NCBI RefSeq assembly: GCF_013114835.1
Contig: NZ_JAAVLW010000012.1
Location: 1-64,000, forward strand
Reading direction: 5' to 3'
Length of the DNA stretch: 64,000 bases
Source of the DNA: Bradyrhizobium archetypum
GTDB taxonomy: Bacteria; Pseudomonadota; Alphaproteobacteria; Rhizobiales; Xanthobacteraceae
Made by a program: the position numbers and the translations under genes. Below, piece by piece: positions 43,264-52,648 of this stretch (positions are counted from its first letter, which is position 1; each line of letters opens with the position of its first letter). Under the pieces are notes generated by a model. That model saw only the letters and a program-made list of their open reading frames with translations. It was not told where the DNA came from and searched no databases.

Positions 43264-44618
43264 TGCGCAAGACTTCTGTAATTCTTCTCAGCGCCGCCAC
43301 CGGTGCGGCTTTGACGCTCTTCGTCACGCAGCCTCGTTCCGTACTGATGGGATCGAGCGCGCGTGCGGCGACCTCCGACACCTACCGCCAGCTCAATCTG
43401 TTCGGCGACGTATTCGAGCGCGTGCGCAGCGATTATGTCGAGAAGCCGGACGACTCCAAGCTGGTCGAATCTGCGATCTCGGGCATGCTGGCCGGCCTCG
43501 ATCCGCATTCCAGCTACATGGACGCGAAGAGCTTTCGCGACATGCAGGTGCAGACACGCGGTGAATTCGGCGGACTCGGCATCGAGGTCACGATGGAAGA
43601 CGGCCTGATCAAGGTCGTCTCGCCAATCGACGACACGCCGGCGTCAAAGGCCGGTATCATGGCCAACGACATCATCACCAATCTCGACGACGAAGCCGTG
43701 CAGGGTCTGACCCTCAATCAGGCCGTCGAGAAGATGCGCGGGCCGGTCAACACCAAGATCCGCCTCAAGATCATCCGCAAGGGCCAGGACAATCCGATCG
43801 AAGTCACGCTGGTGCGCGACAACATCCGCGTCCGCTCGGTGCGCGCCCGCGTCGAACAGGACGACATCGCCTATATCCGCATCACCACCTTCAACGAACA
43901 GACCACCGAGGGCCTCAAGCGCGAGATCACCAATCTCTCGAACCAGCTCGGCGACAAGCTGAAGGGCTACATCATCGACCTCAGAAACAATCCCGGCGGC
44001 CTGCTGGAGGAAGCGGTCACCGTTTCCGACACCTTCCTTGAGCGCGGCGAGATCGTCTCAACCCGCGGCCGCAACGCCGAGGAGACCCAGCGCCGCGCGG
44101 CGCATGCGGGCGACCTGACCAAGGGCAAGCCGATCATCGTGCTGGTCAATGGCGGCTCGGCCTCGGCCTCCGAAATCGTCGCCGGCGCGCTGCAGGACCA
44201 CAAGCGCGCCACGCTGGTCGGCACGCGGTCGTTCGGCAAGGGCTCGGTGCAGACCATCATCCCGCTCGGCAGCGGCAATGGCGCGCTGCGCCTGACCACC
44301 GCGCGCTATTACACGCCGTCGGGCAAGTCGATCCAGGCCAAGGGCATCGTGCCCGATATCGAGGTGCTGCAGGACGTGCCGGACGAGCTGAAGGCGCGCA
44401 CCGACACCAAGGGCGAAGCCTCGCTGCGCGGCCACCTGAAGACAAACGACGGTGACGAGAAGACCGGCTCGCAATCCTACGTGCCGCCGGACGCCAAGGA
44501 CGACAAGGCGCTGAAAACGGCGGCCGACCTGCTGCACGGCATCAAGTCGACCGCGAGCGGCCCGACAACCGGCGACAAGGCGGCGGTCGACAAGCCGGCG
44601 AACAAGGCGGCAAACTGA
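43260..44618 (+). CDS. ctpA: Carboxyl-terminal processing protease CtpA (S41)
   Basis: A 452-residue periplasmic serine protease. N-terminal signal segment (about 1-35), 'YVEKPDDSKLVESAISGMLAGLDPHSSYMD', a PDZ domain (about 85-175, 'GEFGGLGIEVTMEDG'), and the S41 catalytic core with nucleophile Ser302 in 'GGSASASEIVAG' and Lys327 in 'SFGKGSVQT', spaced 25 residues as in E. coli Prc (S430/K455). The start codon overlaps the EnvC-like stop (ATGATG), so translation is likely coupled. Such proteases control murein hydrolases. A terminator follows. Confidence 0.95.
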   Translation: MMRKTSVILLSAATGAALTLFVTQPRSVLMGSSARAATSDTYRQLNLFGDVFERVRSDYVEKPDDSKLVESAISGMLAGLDPHSSYMDAKSFRDMQVQTRGEFGGLGIEVTMEDGLIKVVSPIDDTPASKAGIMANDIITNLDDEAVQGLTLNQAVEKMRGPVNTKIRLKIIRKGQDNPIEVTLVRDNIRVRSVRARVEQDDIAYIRITTFNEQTTEGLKREITNLSNQLGDKLKGYIIDLRNNPGGLLEEAVTVSDTFLERGEIVSTRGRNAEETQRRAAHAGDLTKGKPIIVLVNGGSASASEIVAGALQDHKRATLVGTRSFGKGSVQTIIPLGSGNGALRLTTARYYTPSGKSIQAKGIVPDIEVLQDVPDELKARTDTKGEASLRGHLKTNDGDEKTGSQSYVPPDAKDDKALKTAADLLHGIKSTASGPTTGDKAAVDKPANKAAN

Positions 44619-44656
44619 TCGCAGCCTGATCTTGGGAACGGGATGTTCGTCGCAAT

Positions 44657-44687
44657 AAAAGGGGCGGCCCAGCGGGCCGCCCCTTTT
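44657..44687 (+). terminator. Rho-independent terminator after ctpA
   Basis: AAAAGGGGCGGCCC and GGGCCGCCCCTTTT form a 14-bp stem with the 3-nt loop AGC, 38 bp after the ctpA stop. The flanking A and T runs make it functional in both directions. Confidence 0.85.
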
Positions 44688-44797
44688 CCGTTGCTGTTCC
44701 GGCCGCTGGCCCCCGAACGGTGCTTTTTGCGGGTCGGCGCAGGCGCTTGAATCCGGGCCATCGTGGTATCGTCGGGCCGGGTGATTCGGGAAGGTTC

Positions 44798-45997
44798 ATG
44801 ACGGAAACGGCCGACGAACTGAGTACGCCGCTCGGGCAGAAAGCAGAGCGCAAGAAGCGCTGGTTTCGGCTGCCGTTCACGGCGATGCAGGCGCTGGCCG
44901 TGCTGCTTGGCTTGTTCCTGGTCGCTTTCCTGACCGTAGCGCTCTTTACCGACAATCCGCTCGGCGGCGAGCCGATCGCCCGCGTCGCGTTGCGCAAGCC
45001 GGCCGACGAAAAGCAGTCCGCAGCCGCTTCCGGCCCCCCCGAACAGGCGCCCAAATCCGCGGCCCATCAGGCCCCGGCCGGCGACAACAAGACCGTCACC
45101 ATCATCGACGGCTCCAGCGGCAAGCGCCAGGACATCGTGATCGGCAGCGACACCGCCGACAAATCCCCCGCCGAGGCGGCGCCGGCCGCCGCAATGGCGG
45201 GCATCGATCAGCGGCTGCTGGAGAAGTCGCGCCACGGCATGATCCCGGTGGTGGCCGATGGCCTGAAGCCTTTCACGGTCTATGCGGCCGATGCCGACCG
45301 CGCCAAGGCCGCGAGAATGCCGGTGGTCGCGATTGTCGTCGGCGGCCTCGGCGTCGGCGCAGCCAAAACCACCGATGCCATCATGAAACTGCCGCCGGCC
45401 GTCACGCTCGCCTTTACGCCTTACGGGGCAGACCCCGCCAGGCTGGCCGAGCGGGCCCGCGCGCAGCGTCACGAGATCCTGCTGCAGGTTCCGATGGAGC
45501 CGTTCGACTATCCGGACAACGATCCGGGCCCTCAGACCCTGCTCACCACGCTGACATCAGACCAGAACATCGACCGGCTGTACTGGCATCTCAGCCGGTT
45601 TCAGGGCTATGCCGGGATCGCCAATTTCATGGGAGCGCGTTTCACCGCCGCCGACACCGTGATGCAGCCGATCATCCGCGAAGCGGCCAAGCGCGGCCTT
45701 GGCTATCTTGATGACGGCTCCTCGCCGCGCAGCGCCGCACCAGCCCTGACGGCGGCCCAATCGATGCCCTTCGCCAAGGCCGATTTCACCATCGACGCGG
45801 TGCCGACCTCCGCCGAGATCGATCGGATCTTGGTCAAGCTGGAGACGCTCGCCAAGGAACGCGGGATGGCCGTGGGCGTTGCCTCGGCCCTGCCGATTTC
45901 GATCGAGCGGCTTGCCGTCTGGATCAAGACCCTCGACAACCGTGGCATCATGCTTGTGCCATTGACAACGGCGATGCTGAAATCAAAATCAGGCTAG
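44798..45997 (+). CDS. Divergent polysaccharide deacetylase family protein (YibQ-like)
   Basis: A 399-residue protein anchored by one N-terminal helix (about 29-51, 'AMQALAVLLGLFLVAFLTVALF') with an Ala/Pro/Lys-rich linker to about 140. The domain (about 165-395) has the divergent deacetylase features: 'ARMPVVAIVVGGLGVGAAKTTDAIMKLPPAVTLAFTPYG', 'HEILLQVPMEPFDYPDNDPGPQTL' and 'FMGARFTA'. Catalytic activity is unproven in this family, which lies next to envC/ctpA in many proteobacteria and probably acts in the periplasm on envelope polymers. ATG at 44798 with GGGAAGG upstream. Confidence 0.9.
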   Translation: MTETADELSTPLGQKAERKKRWFRLPFTAMQALAVLLGLFLVAFLTVALFTDNPLGGEPIARVALRKPADEKQSAAASGPPEQAPKSAAHQAPAGDNKTVTIIDGSSGKRQDIVIGSDTADKSPAEAAPAAAMAGIDQRLLEKSRHGMIPVVADGLKPFTVYAADADRAKAARMPVVAIVVGGLGVGAAKTTDAIMKLPPAVTLAFTPYGADPARLAERARAQRHEILLQVPMEPFDYPDNDPGPQTLLTTLTSDQNIDRLYWHLSRFQGYAGIANFMGARFTAADTVMQPIIREAAKRGLGYLDDGSSPRSAAPALTAAQSMPFAKADFTIDAVPTSAEIDRILVKLETLAKERGMAVGVASALPISIERLAVWIKTLDNRGIMLVPLTTAMLKSKSG

Positions 45998-46092
45998 AGA
46001 TCAAGCTGATGGCGACAATCCGGGCTATTCCCGACGGCGCCGACCCGATCGATTGCGGGCGGAGTTGATGCAAGCAAAGGAGTGCTGACGGA

Positions 46093-46599
46093 ATGGCGCG
46101 CTACGAGGACCTGCCTTACCGGACTTGCGTCGGCATGATGCTGATCAATGCAGCCGGGCTGGTCTTCATTGGCCGCCGAGCCGGTGGCATCGAGCATGTC
46201 GACGAAACCCATGTCTGGCAGATGCCGCAGGGTGGGGTCGATCCCGGCGAAGATACCTGGGAGGCCGCCAAGCGCGAGCTTTACGAGGAAACCAGCGTCC
46301 GCTCCGTGGAGAAGCTCGGCGAGGTCCCGGACTGGCTGATCTACGATATTCCGCGTACCGTGGCCGGCCGCGCCTGGAAGGGCCGCTACCGCGGGCAGCG
46401 GCAGAAATGGTACGCGGTACGCTTTACCGGCAAGGACGCCGAGATCAACGTCGCCAGCCCCGGCGGCGGCGGACACAAGGCCGAATTCGTGAGCTGGCGC
46501 TGGGAGCCGATGAAGAATCTCCCGAACCTCATCGTTCCGTTCAAGCGCCCGGTCTATGAACGCGTGGTCAAGGAATTCGCCAGCCTCGCTGGCGGCTAG
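46093..46599 (+). CDS. rppH: RNA pyrophosphohydrolase RppH (Nudix)
   Basis: A 168-residue Nudix hydrolase that removes pyrophosphate from mRNA 5' ends to start decay. 'YRTCVGMMLINAAGLVFIGRR' and 'THVWQMPQGGVDPGED' are typical of RppH/IalA. The Nudix box runs from Gly47: G-x5-E53-x7-R61-E62-L-Y-E65-E66-T-S68-V, with Ser68 in place of the usual Gly. 'YRGQRQKWYAVRF' is the RNA-binding segment. A second, related Nudix gene follows 79 bp later, so one copy may have a different role. Confidence 0.92.
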   Translation: MARYEDLPYRTCVGMMLINAAGLVFIGRRAGGIEHVDETHVWQMPQGGVDPGEDTWEAAKRELYEETSVRSVEKLGEVPDWLIYDIPRTVAGRAWKGRYRGQRQKWYAVRFTGKDAEINVASPGGGGHKAEFVSWRWEPMKNLPNLIVPFKRPVYERVVKEFASLAGG

Positions 46600-46678
46600 C
46601 ATGACGCATCTTTCACGCACTGCGCCGTCATTCCGGGACATGCGAAACATGAGCCCGCAATCTCGGGTGTGACCGAAG

Positions 46679-47176
46679 ATGCCCGACAAACCCTATCGTC
46701 CCAATGTAGGTATCGCGCTGTTCAACAGCGCCGGCGAGGTGCTGATCGGGCGACGCTTCCGTGACGACGGGCCGGAAATCATTCTCCCCGGGCTCGAGTG
46801 GCAGATGCCGCAAGGCGGCATCGACGCCGACGAGAATCCGCGCGACGCCGTCATGCGCGAACTCTGGGAGGAGACCGGGGCGGTCAGCGCCGATTATCTC
46901 GGCGAGAGCGATTGGATAAAATATGACTTTCCGCCCTATGACGGACCGCCCACGCATCGCCTCGCCCAATTCCGCGGCCAGCGGCAAAAATGGTTCGCGC
47001 TACGCTTCACCGGCAGTGAGGACGAGATCGACCCGCTGACGCCGCGCAACGGCCAGCCGGCCGAATTCGATTCCTGGCGCTGGGAGCGGCTCGATCGCGT
47101 CGCCGATCTTGTGGTGCCGTTCCGGCGCGAGGTGTACCGGACAGTCGCAGGACTATTTGCGGAATTCGCCCGCTAG
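46679..47176 (+). CDS. Second RppH-type Nudix hydrolase
   Basis: A 165-residue paralogue of the preceding gene with the same architecture ('YRPNVGIALFNSAGEVLIGRRF', 'LEWQMPQGGIDADENP', 'FRGQRQKWFALRF'). Its Nudix box is canonical (G46-x5-E52-x7-R60-E61-L-W-E64-E65-T-G67-A). By sequence it is at least as good an RppH candidate as the upstream copy. Substrate split between the two (capped mRNA versus dinucleoside polyphosphate) cannot be told. Confidence 0.9.
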   Translation: MPDKPYRPNVGIALFNSAGEVLIGRRFRDDGPEIILPGLEWQMPQGGIDADENPRDAVMRELWEETGAVSADYLGESDWIKYDFPPYDGPPTHRLAQFRGQRQKWFALRFTGSEDEIDPLTPRNGQPAEFDSWRWERLDRVADLVVPFRREVYRTVAGLFAEFAR

Positions 47177-47374
47177 ATTGCATGACGCACCGCGTCCGCA
47201 GGACGGACAGCGCTTGACAGCATTTCGTCGCTCAATATTTTTCGGCCGGCCATCTCGCAGAAAGTGCCGGATGCCGTCGGCGGTTCGGTATCAGCGAACC
47301 TTTTTGTACCGGCCGCAGACTAACTGGCGCAGCCTTGAAAACCACCCGCTCCGTACGGTGTCGTGCCTCCCATG

Positions 47375-47641
47375 ATGGAAGTAATTGTAGCCAAGCGCCG
47401 CCGGAGTTGGGAGTGGCGGGTACACAGCCAGGAGGGCGCGCTGATCATGCACGGGCGCGAACGTACCCGTCCGGCTGCCCGCTACCAAGGTTACCGGTGC
47501 CTGTTCATGCTGTTGGCCATCGGCCCCAGGCCGCACGAGCCGCGGACGCCCAAGCTTCGTAACGAGCAGCTAACCGGCCGCAAGGGGGTGTCCGACCTCG
47601 TGCAGCTTCAGCGCCCTGCCCGGCCATTTACGCTGGATTAA
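47375..47641 (+). CDS. Small conserved-looking hypothetical protein
   Basis: An 88-residue protein, 'MEVIVAKRRRSWEWRVHSQEGAL...', with an Arg-rich centre and 'ARYQGYRCLFMLLAIG'. The pattern W-x-V...G...G-R-x-x-T-R-x-x-A-R-Y resembles small rhizobial hypothetical proteins I have seen, but I cannot name a family. The first half reads as a beta hairpin plus helix; the last 35 residues look unconstrained. No good ribosome site, so moderate doubt. Confidence 0.45.
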   Translation: MEVIVAKRRRSWEWRVHSQEGALIMHGRERTRPAARYQGYRCLFMLLAIGPRPHEPRTPKLRNEQLTGRKGVSDLVQLQRPARPFTLD

Positions 47642-47690
47642 GTCTGCCGCCGCGAGGCGCGGCGCCGCTGAAAAATTTTCAATCCGGGTC

Positions 47691-47718
47691 TTGAAACTTT
47701 TCAACCTTCTTCTAATTC
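47691..47718 (+). promoter_or_regulatory. Promoter for ROSE-controlled Hsp20 gene
   Basis: TTGAAA (47691-47696), 16-bp spacer, TAATTC (47713-47718), placing the start of transcription near 47726, where the ROSE element begins. The preceding C makes CTTGAA, which could suit a heat-shock or a housekeeping sigma factor. Confidence 0.55.
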
Positions 47719-47725
47719 GATTTTT

Positions 47726-47836
47726 GCCGCTGACAGCGGCGCCGGATGCCAGCTCGGGTCCGGCGAGTTGATTGGGCGCCGGACGGTGTCCGACGCTCCT
47801 TCGTATCCATCTTGCTCCTCGGAGGACTTGGCTATG
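47726..47836 (+). ncRNA. ROSE RNA thermometer in 5' leader of Hsp20 gene
   Basis: Leader with three visible hairpins: GCCGCT/AGCGGC (47726-47740), GTCCGGCG/CGCCGGAC (47758-47784), and a last one where TCCT (47816-47819) pairs with AGGA (47823-47826) of the ribosome site. The sequence TTGCTCCT-CGG-AGGACTTGGCT before the start codon closely matches the ROSE elements of Bradyrhizobium hsp genes as I remember them. At normal temperature the ribosome site is masked; heat opens it. Regulation is cis-acting. Confidence 0.88.
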
Positions 47837-48286
47837 AGGACCTTTGACTTCTCGCCTTTGTGGCGCTCCACGATCGGCTTCGATCATTTGGCTGAGCTGC
47901 TCGACAGCAGCCTGCGACAGTCGGCCGACGACAATTATCCACCCTATAACGTCGAACGGTGTGGCGAAGACGCCTATCGGATCTCACTTGCCGTTGCCGG
48001 TTTCGGCGTCGACGACATTGCCGTGACCGCAGAACGCGACACGCTGATCGTTGAAGGCAGGAAGCCCAACGCGGATCAGCGCGAATATCTCTATCACGGC
48101 ATCGCGGCACGGCCGTTCCGTCGGGTGTTCAACCTCGCCGACTACGTGCAGGTCAAGCAGGCCTCGTTCAAGGACGGGCTGCTGATCATCGATCTCATGC
48201 GCGAAATTCCCGAAGCGATGAAGCCGCGGCGCATCTCGATCGGTAACGCCGACGCTTCGCGCCAGATCGAACAGAAGGCGGCTTAG
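47834..48286 (+). CDS. hsp20: Small heat shock protein, Hsp20 family (ROSE-controlled)
   Basis: A 150-residue ATP-independent chaperone. The alpha-crystallin domain (about 35-125) has 'YPPYNVERCGEDAYRISLAVAGFGVDDIAVTAERDTLIVEGRK' and 'RPFRRVFNLADYVQVKQASFKDGLLIIDL'. The N-terminal 'MRTFDFSPLWRSTIGFDHL' is the IbpA-like class A start of rhizobial sHsps. The C-terminal IxI-type motif is 'RRISIG'. GGAGGA at 47821-47826 is the ribosome site and part of the thermometer. A second Hsp20 of another class follows. Confidence 0.93.
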   Translation: MRTFDFSPLWRSTIGFDHLAELLDSSLRQSADDNYPPYNVERCGEDAYRISLAVAGFGVDDIAVTAERDTLIVEGRKPNADQREYLYHGIAARPFRRVFNLADYVQVKQASFKDGLLIIDLMREIPEAMKPRRISIGNADASRQIEQKAA

Positions 48287-48316
48287 GCCACTTCGGCAAC
48301 GGCAATAGCGGCTTGT

Positions 48317-48338
48317 CGCGCGGCTCGCGAGCCGCGCG
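48317..48338. repeat. Perfect 22-bp palindrome between the two Hsp20 genes
   Basis: The half-site is CGCGCGGCTCG with its exact complement following; in RNA it would form a very stable hairpin. No T run follows, so it is more likely an mRNA-stability or processing element than a terminator. Confidence 0.55.
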
Positions 48339-48388
48339 CGAGCCCGCGCAGCAACTATCGACATGCAGATCTTTATGAGGAGGACACT

Positions 48389-48889
48389 ATGGCTTTTCGT
48401 GATCTGATTCCGTGGTCGAGAAACCAGGAGCTTACGTCCGCGCGCGACAGCTTCGATCCCTTCTTCACCCTGCACCGGGAAGTGAACCGGCTGTTCGACG
48501 ATGTCTTCCGCGGCTTCGGGATGCCTGCTCGCTTTGGCAGCCCGCTGATGGAAGGTCGCTTCGGATGGCCGAGCATCGAGCTGAACGAGACCGACAAGGA
48601 GCTGAAGATATCCGCTGAACTGCCCGGACTGACAGAAAAGGACGTTCAGGTCGAGATCGCCAACGGCGTTCTGACGTTGCGCGGCGAGAAGAAGTCCGAG
48701 CGAACCGACAATGGCGGCAGGTACTTCTCGGAGCGCTATTACGGTGCGTTCGAGCGGCAGATTCCGCTCGACGGCGTCGTGGAAGACAAGGCCGAAGCCA
48801 AATTCCATGACGGCGTGCTGACGATCACGCTGCCGAAGTCCGAGCAGGCCAGCTCGGCCGTCAAGCGCATCCCGATCAGTAATCAATGA
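48389..48889 (+). CDS. hsp20: Small heat shock protein, Hsp20 family (class B type)
   Basis: A 166-residue chaperone. 'DSFDPFFTLHREVNRLFDDVFRGFG' is the N-terminal signature of the second sHsp class. The alpha-crystallin domain (about 60-160) has 'WPSIELNETDKELKISAELPGLTEKDVQVEIANGVLTLRGEKK' and 'AEAKFHDGVLTITLPK', ending 'VKRIPISNQ' with an IxI motif. It lies 102 bp after the first Hsp20 gene, with its own AGGAGG and no ROSE-like leader, so it may be cotranscribed with the first and share its heat-induced message. Confidence 0.93.
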   Translation: MAFRDLIPWSRNQELTSARDSFDPFFTLHREVNRLFDDVFRGFGMPARFGSPLMEGRFGWPSIELNETDKELKISAELPGLTEKDVQVEIANGVLTLRGEKKSERTDNGGRYFSERYYGAFERQIPLDGVVEDKAEAKFHDGVLTITLPKSEQASSAVKRIPISNQ

Positions 48890-48967
48890 TGACATTGGCG
48901 GCGGCGCGGCACGCCGCCGCCAAGCCATAACACGTCTCGATGGAAGGAGAGTAAGGAGACCCCGCCG

Positions 48968-49294
48968 ATGAGCAAGGCCGATTTGAGCACCGCTGACTTT
49001 GCGTTATTTCATCCCGCCGCACATTATGATTCCCCAGATGAAGTATTGGACGACCGGCAGCTTTCCGACGCGGAGAAGCGCGTGATCCTGTCGTCCTGGG
49101 CATCCGACATGTTCGCGGTCGAATCCTGTCCTGACCTGCGCGACATTCCCGGCATGGACCATCCCATCCGGCTCGTCGATATCCTGACTGCATTGCGCCG
49201 GCTCGATGGCGATGAAGAACCCGGACAGCATACCAGCATCGGCAGTCGATGGCCGCGTTGGAGGACCGTCACCCGCGGGCTTTCACCATGCTGA
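48968..49294 (+). CDS. Conserved hypothetical protein of the heat-shock cluster
   Basis: A 108-residue acidic protein. The conserved-looking part is 'YDSPDEVLDDRQLSDAEKRVILSSWASDMFAVESCPDLRDIPGMD' followed by 'VDILTALRRLD'. I have seen this pattern in small rhizobial proteins near Hsp20 genes, but know no function. The last 20 residues read through less constrained sequence. AAGGAG lies upstream. Its position suggests stress-linked expression together with the Hsp20 and Deg genes. Confidence 0.75.
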   Translation: MSKADLSTADFALFHPAAHYDSPDEVLDDRQLSDAEKRVILSSWASDMFAVESCPDLRDIPGMDHPIRLVDILTALRRLDGDEEPGQHTSIGSRWPRWRTVTRGLSPC

Positions 49295-49429
49295 CGCCAG
49301 CCATTCTGGTCATCACATGGATCAACCACGCTGCTGCCTTGTGGGCCGCGCCGTGGTTTGCCGTGCAGCAGAGCGCGGCACCGCAAGCAGGCTCCTGATC
49401 CATTCCGTCCTAATCTGCAGACAAGAACC

Positions 49430-50530
49430 ATGAACCGACTTCTTGCGATTGTGCTGGCGAGCCTAGTCGGCACCGCGACCGTTGCGGCCCCGGCGTTGGG
49501 ACAAATTCCGAACCTGCGGACCGGTGGCGCTGTGCCGACGCTGGCGCCGCTGGTTCGCGAGGTCACGCCCGCGGTGGTCAACATCGCGGTCCACGGCAAG
49601 GTCCGCCAGGACAATCCCCTCTACCGCGATCCGCTGTTTCGGGAGTTTTTTGACGTTCCCAAACAGTTAGAGAAGGAAATCAACGCCACCGGCTCCGGCG
49701 TCATTGTCGACGCGCAGAAGGGTTATGTCCTGACCAACAACCACGTTGTCGATCAGGTATCGACTGTCCAGATCAAAACCAAAGACGGTCGGCCGTTTTC
49801 GGCCAAGGTCGTTGGGCGCGATCCGGCCACCGATATTGCCGTACTGCGCATTCAATCGCCGAGCGGGCTGAAGGCGATCGCGTTCGGCGACAGCGACGCG
49901 CTCGAAGTCGGCGATTTCGTCCTCGCCATCGGCAACCCCTTCGGGCTTGGCCAGACGGTAACTTCGGGCCTCGTCAGCGCACTCGGCCGCACCGGGCTCG
50001 GCAAGCAGGGCTTTGAGGATTTCATCCAGACCGACGCGGCGATCAACCCCGGCAATTCAGGCGGCGCGCTGGTCAATCTCAAGGGAGAATTGATCGGCAT
50101 CAATTCCGCAATCATTTCGCCCGCCGGCGGCAATGTCGGCATCGGCTTTGCCATTCCCGTCAACATGGCCCGACGGGTGATGGAACAGATCGTCGAGAAG
50201 GGACGCGTCGAACGCGGCCGGATCGGCATTTCCTTGCGCGAACTAAATCCATCTACCGACAGTGGACGCAGCGAGGGTGCGCGGATCGCCGACGTTACTC
50301 CCGGCTCGCCTGCGGAAGCGGCAGGGCTGCGCAAAGGCGACATCGTGCTGAAAGCGGATGACCGCCCAATCCATTCCGCCGCGCAACTGCGAAACCGGAT
50401 TGGCCTGGCCCGGATCGGCGAACAGGTCCGCTTGACAGTTGAGCGTTCCGGAATGCCTCAAAACGTTACCGTGGCGGTGGGGCCGGCCTCGGACGCTAAC
50501 GGCAATCAGGGCTCCGCTCAACCGCGATAG
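49430..50530 (+). CDS. Periplasmic Deg-type serine protease with one PDZ domain
   Basis: A 366-residue HtrA-family protease/chaperone. A signal peptide (about 1-24, ending 'APALGQ') precedes the trypsin-like domain with triad His105 ('TNNHVV'), Asp135 ('DIAVLR') and Ser210 ('NPGNSGGALVN'). One PDZ domain (about 265-355, 'PGSPAEAAGLRKGDIVLKADDRPI') follows, so it resembles DegS/one-PDZ DegQ rather than DegP with two; the cleavable signal argues for a soluble form. Degrades or refolds misfolded envelope proteins, which suits the stress cluster around it. Confidence 0.92.
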   Translation: MNRLLAIVLASLVGTATVAAPALGQIPNLRTGGAVPTLAPLVREVTPAVVNIAVHGKVRQDNPLYRDPLFREFFDVPKQLEKEINATGSGVIVDAQKGYVLTNNHVVDQVSTVQIKTKDGRPFSAKVVGRDPATDIAVLRIQSPSGLKAIAFGDSDALEVGDFVLAIGNPFGLGQTVTSGLVSALGRTGLGKQGFEDFIQTDAAINPGNSGGALVNLKGELIGINSAIISPAGGNVGIGFAIPVNMARRVMEQIVEKGRVERGRIGISLRELNPSTDSGRSEGARIADVTPGSPAEAAGLRKGDIVLKADDRPIHSAAQLRNRIGLARIGEQVRLTVERSGMPQNVTVAVGPASDANGNQGSAQPR

Positions 50531-50653
50531 TTGACCCTAATTCGCGCCGGTCGAAAGCGGGCCGATGGCGATCGCTTAGCTAGAGAACGCTGCCTCAAAA
50601 GCTCAGCGCCCGTCACAGGGTGACGAGCACTGGCGGTATCAGGGCCTTCAAAT

Positions 50654-50676
50654 GCCCCGGGGCGGTACCCCGGGGC
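50654..50676 (-). terminator. Hairpin at the end of the atp operon
   Basis: GCCCCGGGG (50654-50662) and CCCCGGGGC (50668-50676) form a 9-bp stem with a 5-nt loop, directly next to the atpC stop codon on the minus strand. The following tail (ATTTGAAGG) is not T-rich, so it may need help or serve to protect the mRNA end. Confidence 0.55.
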
Positions 50677-51084
50677 TTAGTGCATAGCCGTCGCGTTGAG
50701 CTCGATCTGGATACTCTTGAAGTGATCCAGTCGCTCGATGGCATGATCGAGCTCGGAGCCTTCCTTCTCGGCGAGCTTGGCTTCCATCTCGGCGATGGTC
50801 TCGGCGAACTGCGCGCGATCAACGTCGGCCATCGAGGTCGCGACGTCGGCGAGCACCGTCAGTCCGTTTTCCGACATTTCGGCAAGGCCGCCGAGCACGA
50901 TGATCTTCTGATGCGCGCCATTGGCGGTGACGGTCAGGATGCCCGGGCGAACCGCCGCCACGACGGGCGCGTGACCGGCCAGCACGCCGAAATCGCCTTC
51001 CACGCCGGGGACGTCAACCTGATCGACCTCGCCGGAGAAGGCGAGCTTTTCGGGGGAGACGAGATCGAAATGAAAGGTAGCCAT
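50677..51084 (-). CDS. atpC: ATP synthase F1 subunit epsilon
   Basis: A 135-residue stalk subunit that with gamma couples proton flow to catalysis and restrains ATP hydrolysis. The N-terminal beta sandwich is 'MATFHFDLVSPEKLAFSGEVDQVDVPGVEGDFGVLAGHAPVVAAVRPGIL'; the short helical end is 'RAQFAETIAEMEAKLAEKEGSELDHAIERLDHFKSIQIELNA'. Last gene of atpHAGDC. An 87-bp gap with an inverted repeat separates it from atpD. Confidence 0.96.
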   Translation of the reverse strand: MATFHFDLVSPEKLAFSGEVDQVDVPGVEGDFGVLAGHAPVVAAVRPGILTVTANGAHQKIIVLGGLAEMSENGLTVLADVATSMADVDRAQFAETIAEMEAKLAEKEGSELDHAIERLDHFKSIQIELNATAMH

Positions 51085-51093
51085 GGAGAACCT

Positions 51094-51170
51094 GCGAGTA
51101 GCGAGTAGCGAATAACGAGTGGAGAGGAATGGGAGCAGCGCAATTCGCTACTCCCTATTCGCCATTCGCC
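51094..51170. repeat. Heptad-type inverted repeat, copy 2, inside atp operon
   Basis: Left arm of AGCGAGT/AGCGAAT units (51094-51120) and right arm of ATTCGCT/ATTCGCC units (51143-51170), filling the whole atpD-atpC gap. Same design as 32808-32873. In mRNA it would make a long imperfect hairpin between two cistrons of the same operon. Confidence 0.65.
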
Positions 51171-51171
51171 C

Positions 51172-52614
<1,443 letters not shown>

Positions 52615-52648
52615 TTACACTCTCCTTCGATCCGAATTTCTTTCCCGC

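Noticed and set aside
44720..44797. Upstream extension of the divergent deacetylase frame
   Set aside because: It starts without a ribosome site just after the ctpA terminator; GGGAAGG and the membrane-anchor layout favour the ATG at 44798.
47351..47358. CCGTACGG, resembling the motility palindrome arms
   Set aside because: It has no 4-nt spacer and is next to no motility gene; likely chance.
49288..49398. 36-codon frame (MLTPAILVITWINHAAALWAAP...) before the Deg protease gene
   Set aside because: A hydrophobic mini-protein is possible, but there is no ribosome site and it overlaps the end of the preceding gene; evidence is too weak for a feature.
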